DNA of 64,000 nucleotides from Paludibacterium sp. B53371 (lineage in GTDB: Bacteria; Pseudomonadota; Gammaproteobacteria; Burkholderiales; Chromobacteriaceae), in contig NZ_CP069163.1 in the NCBI RefSeq assembly GCF_018802765.1, positions 372,001 to 436,000 of the forward strand, read 5' to 3'. Within the stretch, counting starts at the first letter, position 1, and every line of letters starts with the position of its first letter. The notes below the pieces were generated by a model, which did no database searches, had not been told where the DNA came from, and worked only from the letters and a program-made list of their open reading frames with translations. The position numbers and the translations under genes were made by a program. Below, piece by piece: positions 51,346 to 61,373 of the stretch.

Positions 51346-51490
51346 GGTGCGATCCGGTTCTGTGGCCCGGCTGGCGCAGTTCGCCAGTCAGGCTGGTGGG
51401 GGACAAGGCAAGGATTGTACCGCGCAGCGAGCAGATTAGGCATAAGGGCAGCACAAGTGCCGGCAAGCCGGTAAGATGACAGGAAGATAA

Positions 51491-52378
<888 letters not shown>

Positions 52379-52447
52379 TGACATTCGTTCTCATTGATCT
52401 ATAGTGATGTCACGACCCGTGTAATCACGACAACAATGGGGGATGAC

Positions 52448-52882
52448 ATGCATACGGTACGACAGCTGCTCAATGAGAAATCGCATCGCTCGCTGATCAC
52501 GGTCAGCCCCGATTCAACGGTCTATCAGGCGCTTCAGGTGATGGCCGATCAGGATGTCGGCGCGGTGCTGGTGATGGAGATGGGCGATGTGGTGGGCATT
52601 TTTTCCGAGCGCGACTATGCCCGCCGCATCGTGTTGCAGGGCCGTACTTCGGTGACGACGCCGGTGCGCGAAATCATGACCAGCCGCGTGGTTTATGTGA
52701 AGCCGGAAAATACCCTGCAGGAGTGCATGGCGCTCATGACCGAGCGCCATATTCGCCACCTGCCGGTGCTGGAGGACGATCTGGTGGTCGGCATGCTGTC
52801 GATTGGCGACCTGGTGCGTGCCACCATCGCCGAGCAGCAATTCTTTATTGATCAGCTGGTGCAGTACATCCAGACCGCCTGA
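52448..52882 (+). CDS. CBS-pair domain protein
   Basis: A 144-residue protein from ATG 52448 with GGGGG upstream (ATG 52436 also possible). It is two CBS motifs: ITVSPDSTVYQALQVMADQDVGAVLVM then VVYVKPENTLQECMALMTERHIRHLPVLEDDLVVGMLSIGDLV. Such stand-alone pairs bind adenine nucleotides and sense energy state. No catalytic domain is present. Confidence 0.93.
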   Translation: MHTVRQLLNEKSHRSLITVSPDSTVYQALQVMADQDVGAVLVMEMGDVVGIFSERDYARRIVLQGRTSVTTPVREIMTSRVVYVKPENTLQECMALMTERHIRHLPVLEDDLVVGMLSIGDLVRATIAEQQFFIDQLVQYIQTA

Positions 52883-52888
52883 TCTCCC

Positions 52889-53695
52889 TCATCCCGTTGT
52901 GCGCGGCAGGATCTGGTCGCGCAACGCCAAGAGTGCCGGGCCGATGCGCCCGGCCATGTCCTGCGGTGTGAAGGCAAAGGCCGGGCCACTGGCATTCAGG
53001 CACATGGCGCCTTGCCCCGGCCCCAGTGGCGGCAGGGCGACACCGACTGCCATCACATCCGGCTCGAACTCTCCGAATGACGAACAAAACCCTTGTTGCT
53101 GGTACTGTGCGCAGGCTGCCTGCAAGCGGGCTGCATGGGATGGCCATTCCTCGCCGTAGCGGCTGGCCAGCAGCGTGTTGAGCCGCAGCTGTTCTGACGA
53201 CGGCAGGCCGGCGTAGCAGGCCCGCCCGATGGCGGTGGTGGCCAGCGGCACGCGCGAACCCACGCTCAGTTGCACCGAGACGCGTGCCTGGCTGCGGCAG
53301 GTTTCCAGATAGACGATATCGGTGCCATCCAGCAGGCCGAGACTGGCCGAGATGGTATGCGAGAGCGAGAAGTCGCGCAGCAGGGGCGCCATGACACGGC
53401 GAATGTCGAAGCTGCCCAGCAGGCTGCCGGCCAGCGAGATGGCGGCCAGCCCCGGGCGGTAGCCGCCCTGTTCGGCATCCTGGGCCAGATAGCCGAGCCG
53501 CGTCAGCGTGTAGCTGAGGCGCGACACCGTCGATTTGGGCAGGCCGGTGCGCGCAGCCAGTTGCTGATTGGACAGTGTTCCTTCGCCCGGGCGGAAGGCC
53601 GCGAGCACTTCCAGCCCTCGTGCCAGCGCGGTGACAAAGTGGCGATCCTGCGCCGGGTCGTAGTCGGATGCTTCGACAAGCCTTTGATTTGACAT
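52889..53695 (-). CDS. IclR-family transcriptional regulator
   Basis: A 268-residue protein: HTH near the N-terminus ([50 protein letters not shown]) and an IclR effector domain ([76 protein letters not shown]). It is divergent from gcdH, suggesting it controls the glutarate genes, by effector-dependent repression or activation. Confidence 0.93.
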   Translation of the reverse strand: MSNQRLVEASDYDPAQDRHFVTALARGLEVLAAFRPGEGTLSNQQLAARTGLPKSTVSRLSYTLTRLGYLAQDAEQGGYRPGLAAISLAGSLLGSFDIRRVMAPLLRDFSLSHTISASLGLLDGTDIVYLETCRSQARVSVQLSVGSRVPLATTAIGRACYAGLPSSEQLRLNTLLASRYGEEWPSHAARLQAACAQYQQQGFCSSFGEFEPDVMAVGVALPPLGPGQGAMCLNASGPAFAFTPQDMAGRIGPALLALRDQILPRTTG

Positions 53696-53754
53696 AAATC
53701 GCTTTACAAGTCCATGTGGGGGTTGCTAGGCTTATTTTGCACAGTAAAACATAA

Positions 53755-53769
53755 TTCTGCAATGCAGAA
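53755..53769. promoter_or_regulatory. Palindromic operator candidate for the IclR regulator
   Basis: TTCTGCAATGCAGAA, a perfect 15-bp inverted repeat, 16 bases upstream of gcdH ATG and in the divergent gap. IclR dimers typically bind short palindromes of this kind. Overlap with the gcdH leader suggests repression. Confidence 0.6.
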
Positions 53770-53785
53770 CAAAAGGAGAATCCAG

Positions 53786-54973
53786 ATGGCCCAATCCACC
53801 CAGCGTCCGGCCTTTGCCTGGGACGATGCCTTGCTGCTGAATGAGCAACTGACCGATGACGAGCGCATGGTGCTCGATACGGCGCGCGCCTACTGCCAGG
53901 ATCAACTGATGCCGCGTGTGCTGACGGCCAATCGCGAGGAGCGCTTTGACCGGGAGATTATGTCGGAGATGGGTGAGCTGGGCCTGCTGGGCTGCACCAT
54001 CGATGGCTATGGCTGTGCCGGTCTGTCGCATGTGGCCTATGGCCTGGTGGCGCGCGAGGTGGAGCGGGTGGATTCCGGCTACCGTTCGGCCATGAGTGTG
54101 CAGTCTTCGCTGGTGATGCATCCGATCTGGGCTTACGGCAGCGAGGCGCAGAAGGATAAGTATTTGCCGCGGCTGGCCACGGGTGAGCTGGTCGGCTGCT
54201 TCGGTCTGACCGAGCCGGATGCCGGCTCGGATCCGGGCAGCATGAAGACCCGGGCGCGCAAGGTCGAGGGTGGCTATGTGCTCAAGGGCAGCAAGATGTG
54301 GATTACCAACAGCCCGATTGCCGATGTCTGTGTGGTCTGGGCCAAGGATGATGAAGGCGAGATCCGCGGCTTTATTCTCGAGCGTGGCATGAAGGGGCTG
54401 TCGATGCCGAAGATTCACGGCAAGTTCAGCCTGCGTGCCTCGATCACCGGGGAAATCGTCATGGATGACGTGCTGGTACCGGAGGATGCCCTGCTGCCGG
54501 GGGTGAAGGGGCTGAAGGGGCCGTTTGGCTGTCTGAACAAGGCACGTTATGGCATTGCCTGGGGCAGCATGGGGGCGGCTGAGTTCTGCTGGCATGCCGC
54601 CCGTCAGTACACGCTGGACCGTCAGCAGTTTGGCCGTCCGCTGGCGGCGACCCAATTGGTCCAGCTCAAGCTGGCCAATATGCAGACGGAAATCAGCCTC
54701 GGGCTGCAGGCGGCATTGCGGGTCGGCCGACTGCTCGACGAAGGTCGGGCGGCACCGGAAATGATCTCGCTGATCAAGCGCAATAACTGTGGCAAGGCGC
54801 TGGACATCGCCCGCGTGGCGCGCGACATGCACGGTGGCAACGGCATTGCCGATGAGTTCCACGTCATCCGCCATGTGATGAACCTCGAGGCGGTCAATAC
54901 CTATGAGGGGACGCACGATGTGCATGCGCTGATTCTGGGGCGTGCCCAGACGGGTATCCAGGCTTTCGGCTGA
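53786..54973 (+). CDS. gcdH: Glutaryl-CoA dehydrogenase GcdH
   Basis: A 395-residue acyl-CoA dehydrogenase from ATG 53786, AAAAGGAG upstream. Motifs: [54 protein letters not shown], and the catalytic Glu in [24 protein letters not shown]. The long N-terminus [20 protein letters not shown] is typical of GcdH. It converts glutaryl-CoA to crotonyl-CoA and CO2, passing electrons to ETF. It is followed 13 bases later by the CoA-transferase. Confidence 0.94.
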   Translation: MAQSTQRPAFAWDDALLLNEQLTDDERMVLDTARAYCQDQLMPRVLTANREERFDREIMSEMGELGLLGCTIDGYGCAGLSHVAYGLVAREVERVDSGYRSAMSVQSSLVMHPIWAYGSEAQKDKYLPRLATGELVGCFGLTEPDAGSDPGSMKTRARKVEGGYVLKGSKMWITNSPIADVCVVWAKDDEGEIRGFILERGMKGLSMPKIHGKFSLRASITGEIVMDDVLVPEDALLPGVKGLKGPFGCLNKARYGIAWGSMGAAEFCWHAARQYTLDRQQFGRPLAATQLVQLKLANMQTEISLGLQAALRVGRLLDEGRAAPEMISLIKRNNCGKALDIARVARDMHGGNGIADEFHVIRHVMNLEAVNTYEGTHDVHALILGRAQTGIQAFG

Positions 54974-54986
54974 GCGGGAGATGACC

Positions 54987-56180
54987 ATGGCAGGCGCACT
55001 GGAAGGGATCAAGGTGCTGGATTTGTCGCGCGTGCTGGCCGGCCCGTGGGCAGGCCAGTTGCTGGCCGATCTGGGGGCCGATGTCATCAAGATTGAACGT
55101 CCCGGCACGGGCGACGACACGCGGCAGTGGGCGCCGCCGGCGCTGGAGGATGGTACGGCGGCGTATTTTCTCTGTACCAATCGCGGCAAACGTTCGCTGA
55201 CGGTGGATATCGCCACGGCAGAAGGTCAGGAGATCGTCCGGCGCCTGGCCTGCGATGCCGATGTGCTGCTGGAAAACTACAAGGTCGGCGGGCTGGCCAA
55301 ATATGGTCTGGATTACGCCAGTCTGTCGCAGCTGAATCCGCGGCTGGTGTATTGCTCGATCACCGGGTTTGGTCAGGATGGACCCTATAGCGAACTGCCG
55401 GGCTATGACTACATTCTGCAGGGCATGTCGGGGCTGATGAGCATTACCGGTCCCGCCGATGGTGAGCCCCACAAGGTGGGCGTCGCCGTCACTGATGTCT
55501 TTACCGGCTTGTATGCCGCCAATGCCGTGACGGCGGCGCTGCTGGCGCGCGAGCGCAGCGGGCAGGGCCAGTATATCGACATGGCGCTGTTCGACTGTGC
55601 CGTTGCCATGCTGGCCAACGTCAATTCAAACTGGCTGGTCGGCGGCAAGGTGCCGCCGCGGCTGGGCAATGCGCACGCCAACATCGTGCCGTATCAGGTG
55701 TTTGCCTGTGGTGACGGCGGGCATTTCATCCTGGCCTGCGGCAATGATCGCCAGTTTGCCGCGCTGTGCCAGCTGCTCGGTCATGCAGAGTGGGCGAGCG
55801 ATGAACGCTTTGCCAGTAACCCGCAACGGGTCAGGCATCGCGATGTGCTGATCCCGCTGCTGGCGGCCGAGTTCGCCCGGCGCGGGCGAGACGCCTGGCT
55901 GGCCGACCTCGATCGTATCGGCGTACCGGGCGGGCCGATCAATACCATCGATGAGGCCTTTGCCGATCCCCAGCTGAAACACCGTGGTCTGGAGATTCAT
56001 CTGCGTGATGAACGGGGACAGGATGTGCCCATGGTCGGCTGTCCGATCAAGCTCTCGGGCACGCCCGTCAGCTATACCCGCGTTCCGCCGAAGTTGGGGG
56101 AACATACCGATGCCATTTTGAGCGAACTGGGTTATGACGCTGTTTCCATCGCACAACTCAGAGGCAAAGGCTCCATTTAA
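54987..56180 (+). CDS. CaiB/BaiF family CoA-transferase (likely glutarate CoA-transferase)
   Basis: A 397-residue class III CoA-transferase from ATG 54987 with GGGAG upstream. Motifs: LEGIKVLDLSRVLAGPWAGQ, LLADLGADVIKIERPGTGDDTR (the conserved Asp/Glu region), GFGQDGPYSELPGYDYILQGMSGLMSITG and QGQYIDMALFDCAVAMLAN. Neighbourhood with gcdH suggests it activates glutarate to glutaryl-CoA from succinyl-CoA or a related donor. Confidence 0.88.
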   Translation: MAGALEGIKVLDLSRVLAGPWAGQLLADLGADVIKIERPGTGDDTRQWAPPALEDGTAAYFLCTNRGKRSLTVDIATAEGQEIVRRLACDADVLLENYKVGGLAKYGLDYASLSQLNPRLVYCSITGFGQDGPYSELPGYDYILQGMSGLMSITGPADGEPHKVGVAVTDVFTGLYAANAVTAALLARERSGQGQYIDMALFDCAVAMLANVNSNWLVGGKVPPRLGNAHANIVPYQVFACGDGGHFILACGNDRQFAALCQLLGHAEWASDERFASNPQRVRHRDVLIPLLAAEFARRGRDAWLADLDRIGVPGGPINTIDEAFADPQLKHRGLEIHLRDERGQDVPMVGCPIKLSGTPVSYTRVPPKLGEHTDAILSELGYDAVSIAQLRGKGSI

Positions 56181-56261
56181 ACGTTTGTTTGATTTTTGAC
56201 GAACGTGGTGGGTTCATTGCATTATTGCGTGTATTAGAGCGCAAAGCGCAAAGGAGAAACG

Positions 56262-57899
56262 GTGGAACGCGAATCGATGCAGTATGACGTGGTGATTGTC
56301 GGCGCCGGTCCGTCCGGGCTGGCCGCCGCGATTCGTCTCAAGCAACTGGCCGCCGAGGCGGGTCGGGAAATCAGCGTCTGTGTGCTGGAAAAAGGCTCGG
56401 AAGTCGGTGCGCATATCATGTCCGGTGCCATCATCGAACCGCGCGCGCTCAATGAGCTGATCCCTGACTGGCGGGAAAAGGGCGCGCCGCTGAACACGCC
56501 GGCGCGTGAGGACCGCTTTCTGCTGCTGACGCAGACCGAGTCGGTGCAGCTGCCGACCCCGCCGCAGATGCACAACGAAGGCAACTACATCGTCAGCCTG
56601 GGCAATTTCTGTCGCTGGCTGGCGACCCAGGCCGAAGAACTGGGCGTCGAAATCTACCCGGGCTTTGCCGCGGCCGAGGTGCTCTACCACGCCGATGGCT
56701 CGGTCAAGGGGGTGGCGACCGGCGACATGGGCATTGGCCGCGATGGCGAGAAGACGGATGCCTGGCAGCCGGGCATGGAGCTTTGGGCCAAGCAGACGCT
56801 GTTCGCCGAGGGCTGTCGAGGCTCGCTGACCAAGACCTTGCTGGCACGTTTCAAGCTGGATGCCGACAGCGATGTCCAGACTTACGGCATCGGCATCAAG
56901 GAGCTGTGGGAGGTCAAGCCCGAACTGCATCAGCCGGGCATGATTACCCATACCATCGGCTGGCCGCTGGACAACAGCACCTATGGCGGCTCCTTCCTCT
57001 ATCACCTGGAAGACAATCTGGTGGCGGTGGGGTTTGTCATCGGTCTGGATTATGCCAACCCCTATCTGTCTCCCTACGAAGAATTCCAGCGCTTCAAGAC
57101 CCATCCGGCGATCCGTGGCGTCTTTGAGGGGGGGCGCCGCATTGCTTACGGGGCACGTGCGCTGTACGAGGGCGGGATTCAGTCCCAGCCCAGGCTGACT
57201 TTCCCGGGGGGCGCGCTGATCGGCGATACCGCCGGCTTCCTCAATGTACCGAAGATCAAGGGTTCGCATGCGGCCATGAAGTCCGGCATGCTGGCCGCCG
57301 AGGGCGTCTTCGAGCAGCTGTCGCAGCAGCCCGAGACCGAAGGGGCCGAGGTGCAGGGCTATACACAGCGTTACCGCCAGAGCTGGCTGTATGACGAGCT
57401 CTATCGCGTGCGCAATATTCGTCCTTCCTTCCGCTACGGGCTGTGGGCCGGCATGATCTATTCGGCCATCGATACCTGGCTGTTCCGCGGCAAGGCGCCC
57501 TGGACGCTGCATCACACCCACAAGGACAGCGAGTGTCTGCAGACCGCCGACAGTGTCGAGCCGATCAGCTATCCGAAACCGGATGGCGTGCTGACCTTCG
57601 ATCGCCTGTCGTCGGTTTTTCTGTCCAGTACCAATCACAGTGAGGATCAGCCGATTCACTTGCGGCTGAAGGACCCTTCGGTGCCGATTGACATCAATCT
57701 GGCAAAGTATGCTGCGCCGGAAACCCGCTATTGTCCGGCCGGGGTCTATGAGATCGTGCAGGAGGGCAGTGGTCCGCGGCTGCAGATCAATGCGCAGAAC
57801 TGTGTGCACTGCAAGACCTGTGACATCAAGGATCCGACGCAGAACATCGTCTGGAGCGTGCCGGAGGGCGGCGGCGGTCCCAACTATCCGAATATGTAA
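56262..57899 (+). CDS. Electron transfer flavoprotein:ubiquinone oxidoreductase (ETF-QO)
   Basis: A 545-residue protein from GTG 56262 with AAAGGAG 6 bases upstream (ATG 56277 possible). It has a FAD motif [20 protein letters not shown] near the N-terminus, [20 protein letters not shown], and [22 protein letters not shown]. The C-terminal ferredoxin part is [19 protein letters not shown] with three of the 4Fe-4S Cys. It passes electrons from ETF to ubiquinone at the inner membrane. etfAB are not in the window. Confidence 0.95.
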   Translation: MERESMQYDVVIVGAGPSGLAAAIRLKQLAAEAGREISVCVLEKGSEVGAHIMSGAIIEPRALNELIPDWREKGAPLNTPAREDRFLLLTQTESVQLPTPPQMHNEGNYIVSLGNFCRWLATQAEELGVEIYPGFAAAEVLYHADGSVKGVATGDMGIGRDGEKTDAWQPGMELWAKQTLFAEGCRGSLTKTLLARFKLDADSDVQTYGIGIKELWEVKPELHQPGMITHTIGWPLDNSTYGGSFLYHLEDNLVAVGFVIGLDYANPYLSPYEEFQRFKTHPAIRGVFEGGRRIAYGARALYEGGIQSQPRLTFPGGALIGDTAGFLNVPKIKGSHAAMKSGMLAAEGVFEQLSQQPETEGAEVQGYTQRYRQSWLYDELYRVRNIRPSFRYGLWAGMIYSAIDTWLFRGKAPWTLHHTHKDSECLQTADSVEPISYPKPDGVLTFDRLSSVFLSSTNHSEDQPIHLRLKDPSVPIDINLAKYAAPETRYCPAGVYEIVQEGSGPRLQINAQNCVHCKTCDIKDPTQNIVWSVPEGGGGPNYPNM

Positions 57900-57937
57900 T
57901 TCCGGAAGACCTGTCGTCAGAAGTGATGAAAAGAGGC

Positions 57938-57968
57938 TTGACTTACTTCTGACGGCGGGTCAGCATAC
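57938..57968 (+). promoter_or_regulatory. Promoter candidate of the leader-peptide transcript
   Basis: TTGACT (57938-57943) with CATACT (57963-57968) at 19-base spacing, or CAGCAT at 17. Start of transcription would fall at or near the leader ATG (57974), with no Shine-Dalgarno. An inverted repeat CGTCAGAAGT / ACTTCTGACG (57915-57924, 57945-57954) flanks the -35, a possible operator or a terminator of the gene before. Confidence 0.5.
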
Positions 57969-57973
57969 TCACC

Positions 57974-58057
57974 ATGAGCCAACAGACATTCTCCCTGAAC
58001 CGTTATTGGTATTGGTACCGCACTGACGCGCGGCGCCAAGGGGTCTGTCTGTTCTGA
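57974..58057 (+). CDS. Aromatic-amino-acid-rich leader peptide, 27 aa
   Basis: ATG 57974 to TGA 58055-58057. The peptide contains RYWYWYR (residues 10-16, codons TAT TGG TAT TGG TAC at 58004-58018). Five consecutive Tyr/Trp codons in a short ORF followed by a terminator is the hallmark of ribosome-mediated attenuation by aromatic amino acid supply. Too short to be anything else that I can recognise. It controls the transcript that continues past 58110. Confidence 0.8.
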   Translation: MSQQTFSLNRYWYWYRTDARRQGVCLF

Positions 58058-58116
58058 AGTTATTGCAGAATGATCACGACAAATGCCGCCGCGAACCGGG
58101 CGGCATTTGTTTTTTC
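58029..58116 (+). promoter_or_regulatory. Attenuator: competing antiterminator and terminator
   Basis: The terminator stem is ACAAATGCCGCC (58079-58090) with GGCGGCATTTGT (58099-58110), followed by a T-run. CGCGGCG (58029-58035), 11 bases after the YWYWY codons, is the exact complement of CGCCGCG (58087-58093), which includes the terminator's 5' arm. Stalling on Tyr/Trp codons would leave 58029-58035 free to pair and prevent the terminator; completed translation to 58057 would cover it. Seven G-C pairs make the alternative stable. Confidence 0.75.
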
Positions 58117-58174
58117 ACCTAGTGACGATACAGATGATCTCCCCGGCCAGCGGTCGAACAAGGGGATCCCCATC

Positions 58175-58792
58175 ATGGAAGAATTGACCGGCGACCGACA
58201 GGTTGCGACCGAACAGACAGACTCCGGGCATCTGGTGATGCTCCGGCCGGTCACGCTGGTGACCGATGTACAGGCTTTCTCTTCGGTCTGGCGCCCTTAT
58301 GCCCAGCTGGCACCGCAGATCGAGCGGCTGCGTCAGCAGGGGGCCGGTCAGTGTGTGATGGAGTCTTCTCTGCCGGAAATCCGTGCGCTGGCCATGCTGC
58401 TGGCCGCACGGCGGGCCGATCGCCATGCCGCACGCTCCCCGACGCATTTCGCCGATGAGGCCGACTGGCTGTGCGCCCGGGCGTTTTTGCTGGGGTTGTC
58501 GCATGTCGAGATCACGCTGGCCCAGATGGCCATGTTCGACGAGGCCAATCTCAGGTTGCGCCGGCTCGCTGCCCATGGTTTGCCCGTGGCAACGGGCCTG
58601 CTGCCGGTCTTGAATACGTCTCCCCAGTTGCCGACGGCGCCGATGGTGCTGCATGGCTGGAGTCCCTTGTCCGTTGACGAGGGGGAGGGGGTGGTGGCGT
58701 CAGCTGCCGGCTCGCCTCAGGCGCGAGCCTTGCGCCAGCGTTGTCAGAAGCGTTTTGCCCTGTTGCTGGGGGCCTGGCGGCCTAGGCCATAA
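58175..58792 (+). CDS. Hypothetical protein under the aromatic attenuator, 205 aa
   Basis: ATG 58175 (AAGGGGATC 9 bases before) gives a 205-residue protein. Regions: LVMLRPVTLVTDVQAFSSVW, IERLRQQGAGQCVMESSLPEIRALAMLLAARRAD, WLCARAFLLGLSHVEITLAQMAMFDEANLRLRRLAAHG, QRCQKRFALLLGAWRPR. Mostly helical, soluble. I do not recognise it as DAHP synthase, a Trp enzyme or an aromatic transporter. It is the only gene between the attenuator and the 59 kb gene. Confidence 0.7.
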   Translation: MEELTGDRQVATEQTDSGHLVMLRPVTLVTDVQAFSSVWRPYAQLAPQIERLRQQGAGQCVMESSLPEIRALAMLLAARRADRHAARSPTHFADEADWLCARAFLLGLSHVEITLAQMAMFDEANLRLRRLAAHGLPVATGLLPVLNTSPQLPTAPMVLHGWSPLSVDEGEGVVASAAGSPQARALRQRCQKRFALLLGAWRPRP

Positions 58793-58842
58793 AAACGGGG
58801 CACCCTTGCGGAATGCCCCCAGCGCTCTGCGCGAGCCGTCAA

Positions 58843-58860
58843 ATCCGGGAAAACCCGGAT
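58843..58860. repeat. Perfect hairpin
   Basis: ATCCGGG-aaaa-CCCGGAT in the 58793-59103 gap. Also there: GGGGCA...TGCCCC (58797-58819), a weak terminator of the preceding gene, and TTGTGCC-gttttt-GGCACAA (59057-59076) 27 bases before the next ATG. No gene is seen in the gap. Confidence 0.5.
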
Positions 58861-59103
58861 GGCCAACAATATGCAAGCCTGCCGGGAGGGATGTCCGGGG
58901 CCATGATTGTGACTGGCGCCGATGCTACCGGTTTTGACCCGCCCTTGTCGTCAGTCAAACGACATCCCCTTGAGCCATGTCAAAAGCATGGCCAGGCCTG
59001 GAGATGTCACCGACAATCCAACAAATTGCTGTAAACAAAGCGTTTTCATGGCTTAGTTGTGCCGTTTTTGGCACAATGCGCATCCCTGCCGAGATATTTC
59101 ACG

Positions 59104-59316
59104 ATGCAAAACGATGACCTGATGCTGCTGGTCACGCGCCAGATGCCTTACGGCAAGTACAAAGGACGGCTGATTGCCGATTTGCCGCTTCATTATCTGT
59201 CCTGGTTTTCACGTGAGGGATTTCCGCCGGGAGAGATCGGTCGTCTGTTGCAGCTGGTGTTTGAGCTCCAGCATAACGGGCTGATGTCTCTTTTGGATCC
59301 TCTAAGAAAGCGTTAA
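59104..59316 (+). CDS. DUF3820 family small protein
   Basis: A 70-residue protein from ATG 59104. [42 protein letters not shown] matches DUF3820 (M-P-[FY]-GKYKG...DLP..YL.WF). Pfam describes some relatives as quorum-sensing-regulated virulence factor candidates. It ends two bases before the next gene. Confidence 0.85.
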   Translation: MQNDDLMLLVTRQMPYGKYKGRLIADLPLHYLSWFSREGFPPGEIGRLLQLVFELQHNGLMSLLDPLRKR

Positions 59317-59318
59317 GC

Positions 59319-60251
59319 ATGGCAATTCAATGGTTTCCCGGCCACATGAACAAGGCGCGCAAGGCAATTGCCGAGCGCGTACAGGATATCGATGTGGTCA
59401 TCGAGCTGCTCGATGCCCGTCTGCCGGCATCCAGTGCCAATCCGATGCTGGCGCAGCTGACGCGCAACAAGCGGGCACTGAAGATCCTCAACAAGCAGGA
59501 TCTGGCCGACCCTCAGGTGACCAGGCTGTGGCTGGATCATTACAACGGTCAGCCCAATACCCGCGCTCTGGCCCTGGATGCCGGTGACCGCGCGCCGACG
59601 CAGAAACTGATTACCGCCTGTCGTGATCTGGTCCCTCATCGCGGCGGGCTGGACAAGCCGCTGCGGGTGCTGATCTGCGGCATCCCGAACGTGGGTAAAT
59701 CCACGCTGATCAACACCATGACCGGGCGCCGTGTCGCCAAGACCGGCAATGAGCCGGGCATCACCAAGTCACAGCAGCGTATCCTGCTGGCCGATGACTT
59801 CGAGCTGTTCGACACCCCGGGGATGCTGTGGCCGAAAATCCTGGTCGAGGAGGGGGGCTACAACCTGGCCGCCAGCGGTGCCATCGGTCGCAATGCCATG
59901 GACGAGGAAGAGGTCAGCCTGGTTCTGTTGGGCTATCTGATGCGCCGTTACCCGGATGCCCTTTGCCAGCGCTACAAGCTCGACAGTCTGGAAGGGCTGC
60001 AGGACGTGGATGTGCTTGAGGCCATCGGGCGCAAGCGCGGGGCCATGCTGGGCGGCGGACGGGTCAATATCCAGAAGGCTGCCGAGGTGGTGTTGACCGA
60101 TTTCCGGGCTGGTTCGACCGGCCGTATTACCCTGGAGCGCCCGGAAGAGTGGGTGGTCTGGCTCAAAGTGGCGCGGGAGCGCGAAGCGCAGCGCCTGGTG
60201 GACAAGGCCGCGCGCGAGAAGGAAAGACAGGGCAAGTCGGCGGCCGAGTAA
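59319..60251 (+). CDS. Ribosome biogenesis GTPase YlqF/RbgA
   Basis: A 310-residue circularly permuted GTPase: opening [14 protein letters not shown]4 NKQD (58-61) before G1 GIPNVGKST (121-129), then T of GITKSQQ and G3 DTPG (165-168). The HMNKA start is diagnostic. It assists late 50S subunit assembly. Confidence 0.93.
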   Translation: MAIQWFPGHMNKARKAIAERVQDIDVVIELLDARLPASSANPMLAQLTRNKRALKILNKQDLADPQVTRLWLDHYNGQPNTRALALDAGDRAPTQKLITACRDLVPHRGGLDKPLRVLICGIPNVGKSTLINTMTGRRVAKTGNEPGITKSQQRILLADDFELFDTPGMLWPKILVEEGGYNLAASGAIGRNAMDEEEVSLVLLGYLMRRYPDALCQRYKLDSLEGLQDVDVLEAIGRKRGAMLGGGRVNIQKAAEVVLTDFRAGSTGRITLERPEEWVVWLKVAREREAQRLVDKAAREKERQGKSAAE

Positions 60252-60263
60252 ACCCGGCCGGGC

Positions 60264-60692
60264 TCAGACCTGCTCGCCCGGCTGCTCGAACCAGGTTTGC
60301 AGGATGGCTTGCGCCGCGACCTGGTCCAGCACGGGTTTTTGCTTGCGGCCGCGCAGGCCGGCCTCACGCAGCAGCGATTCGGCCAGCAGCGAGGTGTGAC
60401 GCTCGTCCACCAGCCATACCGGCAGGGCAAAGCGCCCCTTGAGCCGGTTGGCGAAGCGGCGAGCCAGTCTTGTCATGTCGTGTTCGGTGCCGTCGGCGTG
60501 AGTCGGCAGCCCGACCACCAGCGATTGCGGCTGCCATTCGGCGATCAGGGCGGCAATGCGCGCAAAGCGCTCGTCATTGCTTTCGGTGTCGATGGTACAA
60601 AGGGGGTGGGCAATGCCGACCAGCGCTTCGCCGGTGGCGACCCCGATACGGCGTTCGCCGAAATCAAATGCCAGTGCGGATCCCTCAGGCAT
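60264..60692 (-). CDS. ruvX: RuvX/YqgF Holliday-junction resolvase-like protein
   Basis: A 142-residue RNase H-fold protein from ATG 60692: [18 protein letters not shown] (catalytic Asp), [39 protein letters not shown] (second Asp/Glu). It is thought to process Holliday junctions or pre-16S rRNA. It overlaps the yqgE stop, so they form one operon. Confidence 0.93.
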   Translation of the reverse strand: MPEGSALAFDFGERRIGVATGEALVGIAHPLCTIDTESNDERFARIAALIAEWQPQSLVVGLPTHADGTEHDMTRLARRFANRLKGRFALPVWLVDERHTSLLAESLLREAGLRGRKQKPVLDQVAAQAILQTWFEQPGEQV

Positions 60693-61245
60693 GACCGACA
60701 TCCCCGGACAGCAGGGACGGATCAAACCCCAGCAGGGCCATGGCGGCGTCGTAGCGTTCTTCCGCCGGCAGATCGAAGATGATCTGCGGGTCGCTTTGCA
60801 CGGTCAGCCAGGCGTTGCTGGCGATTTCCTCTTCCAGCTGTCCGCCTGACCAGCCGGCATAGCCGAGCGTGACCAGAATGTGCTCGGGCCCCTTTTGTTC
60901 GGATACCGCGATCAGCACATCCTTGGAGGTGGTCAGCATGATGTCGTCGGTCACCTTCAGGCTGGACTGCCAGTCGCTGATCGGACTGTGCAGCACGAAG
61001 CCGCGGTCTGGCTGAACCGGCCCGCCGAACAGCACCTGGGTGGCGGCGATCGGGCCCGGCTCGATCGACAGGTCGATCTGGTCGAACAGCTGGGCGAGCG
61101 CAATGCCGGAGGGTTTGTTGATGATCAGCCCCATGGCCCCGTGCTCACCGTGCTCGCACAGGTAGACCAGCGCGCGGGCAAAGAGCGGGTCGGCCATGTT
61201 GGGCATGGCGATGAGAAACTGATTGGCGAGCGATAACGATTTCAT
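60685..61245 (-). CDS. yqgE: YqgE/AlgH family protein
   Basis: A 186-residue protein from ATG 61245: [59 protein letters not shown], and [24 protein letters not shown]. These are the family landmarks. In gamma- and betaproteobacteria it sits next to ruvX, as here. Function is not well defined. Confidence 0.94.
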   Translation of the reverse strand: MKSLSLANQFLIAMPNMADPLFARALVYLCEHGEHGAMGLIINKPSGIALAQLFDQIDLSIEPGPIAATQVLFGGPVQPDRGFVLHSPISDWQSSLKVTDDIMLTTSKDVLIAVSEQKGPEHILVTLGYAGWSGGQLEEEIASNAWLTVQSDPQIIFDLPAEERYDAAMALLGFDPSLLSGDVGHA

Positions 61246-61373
61246 TTTTGCATTATGGCACAGGCGGCACATAAAGACGCTTGCCGTACCCGGTGGGGAC
61301 GGGATCGCGTTCGGCACGCCGTGACAAGCCTTGTTAAACTGTCGGTTTCGAGCGTCTCGCAAGCGAGGGTGTG

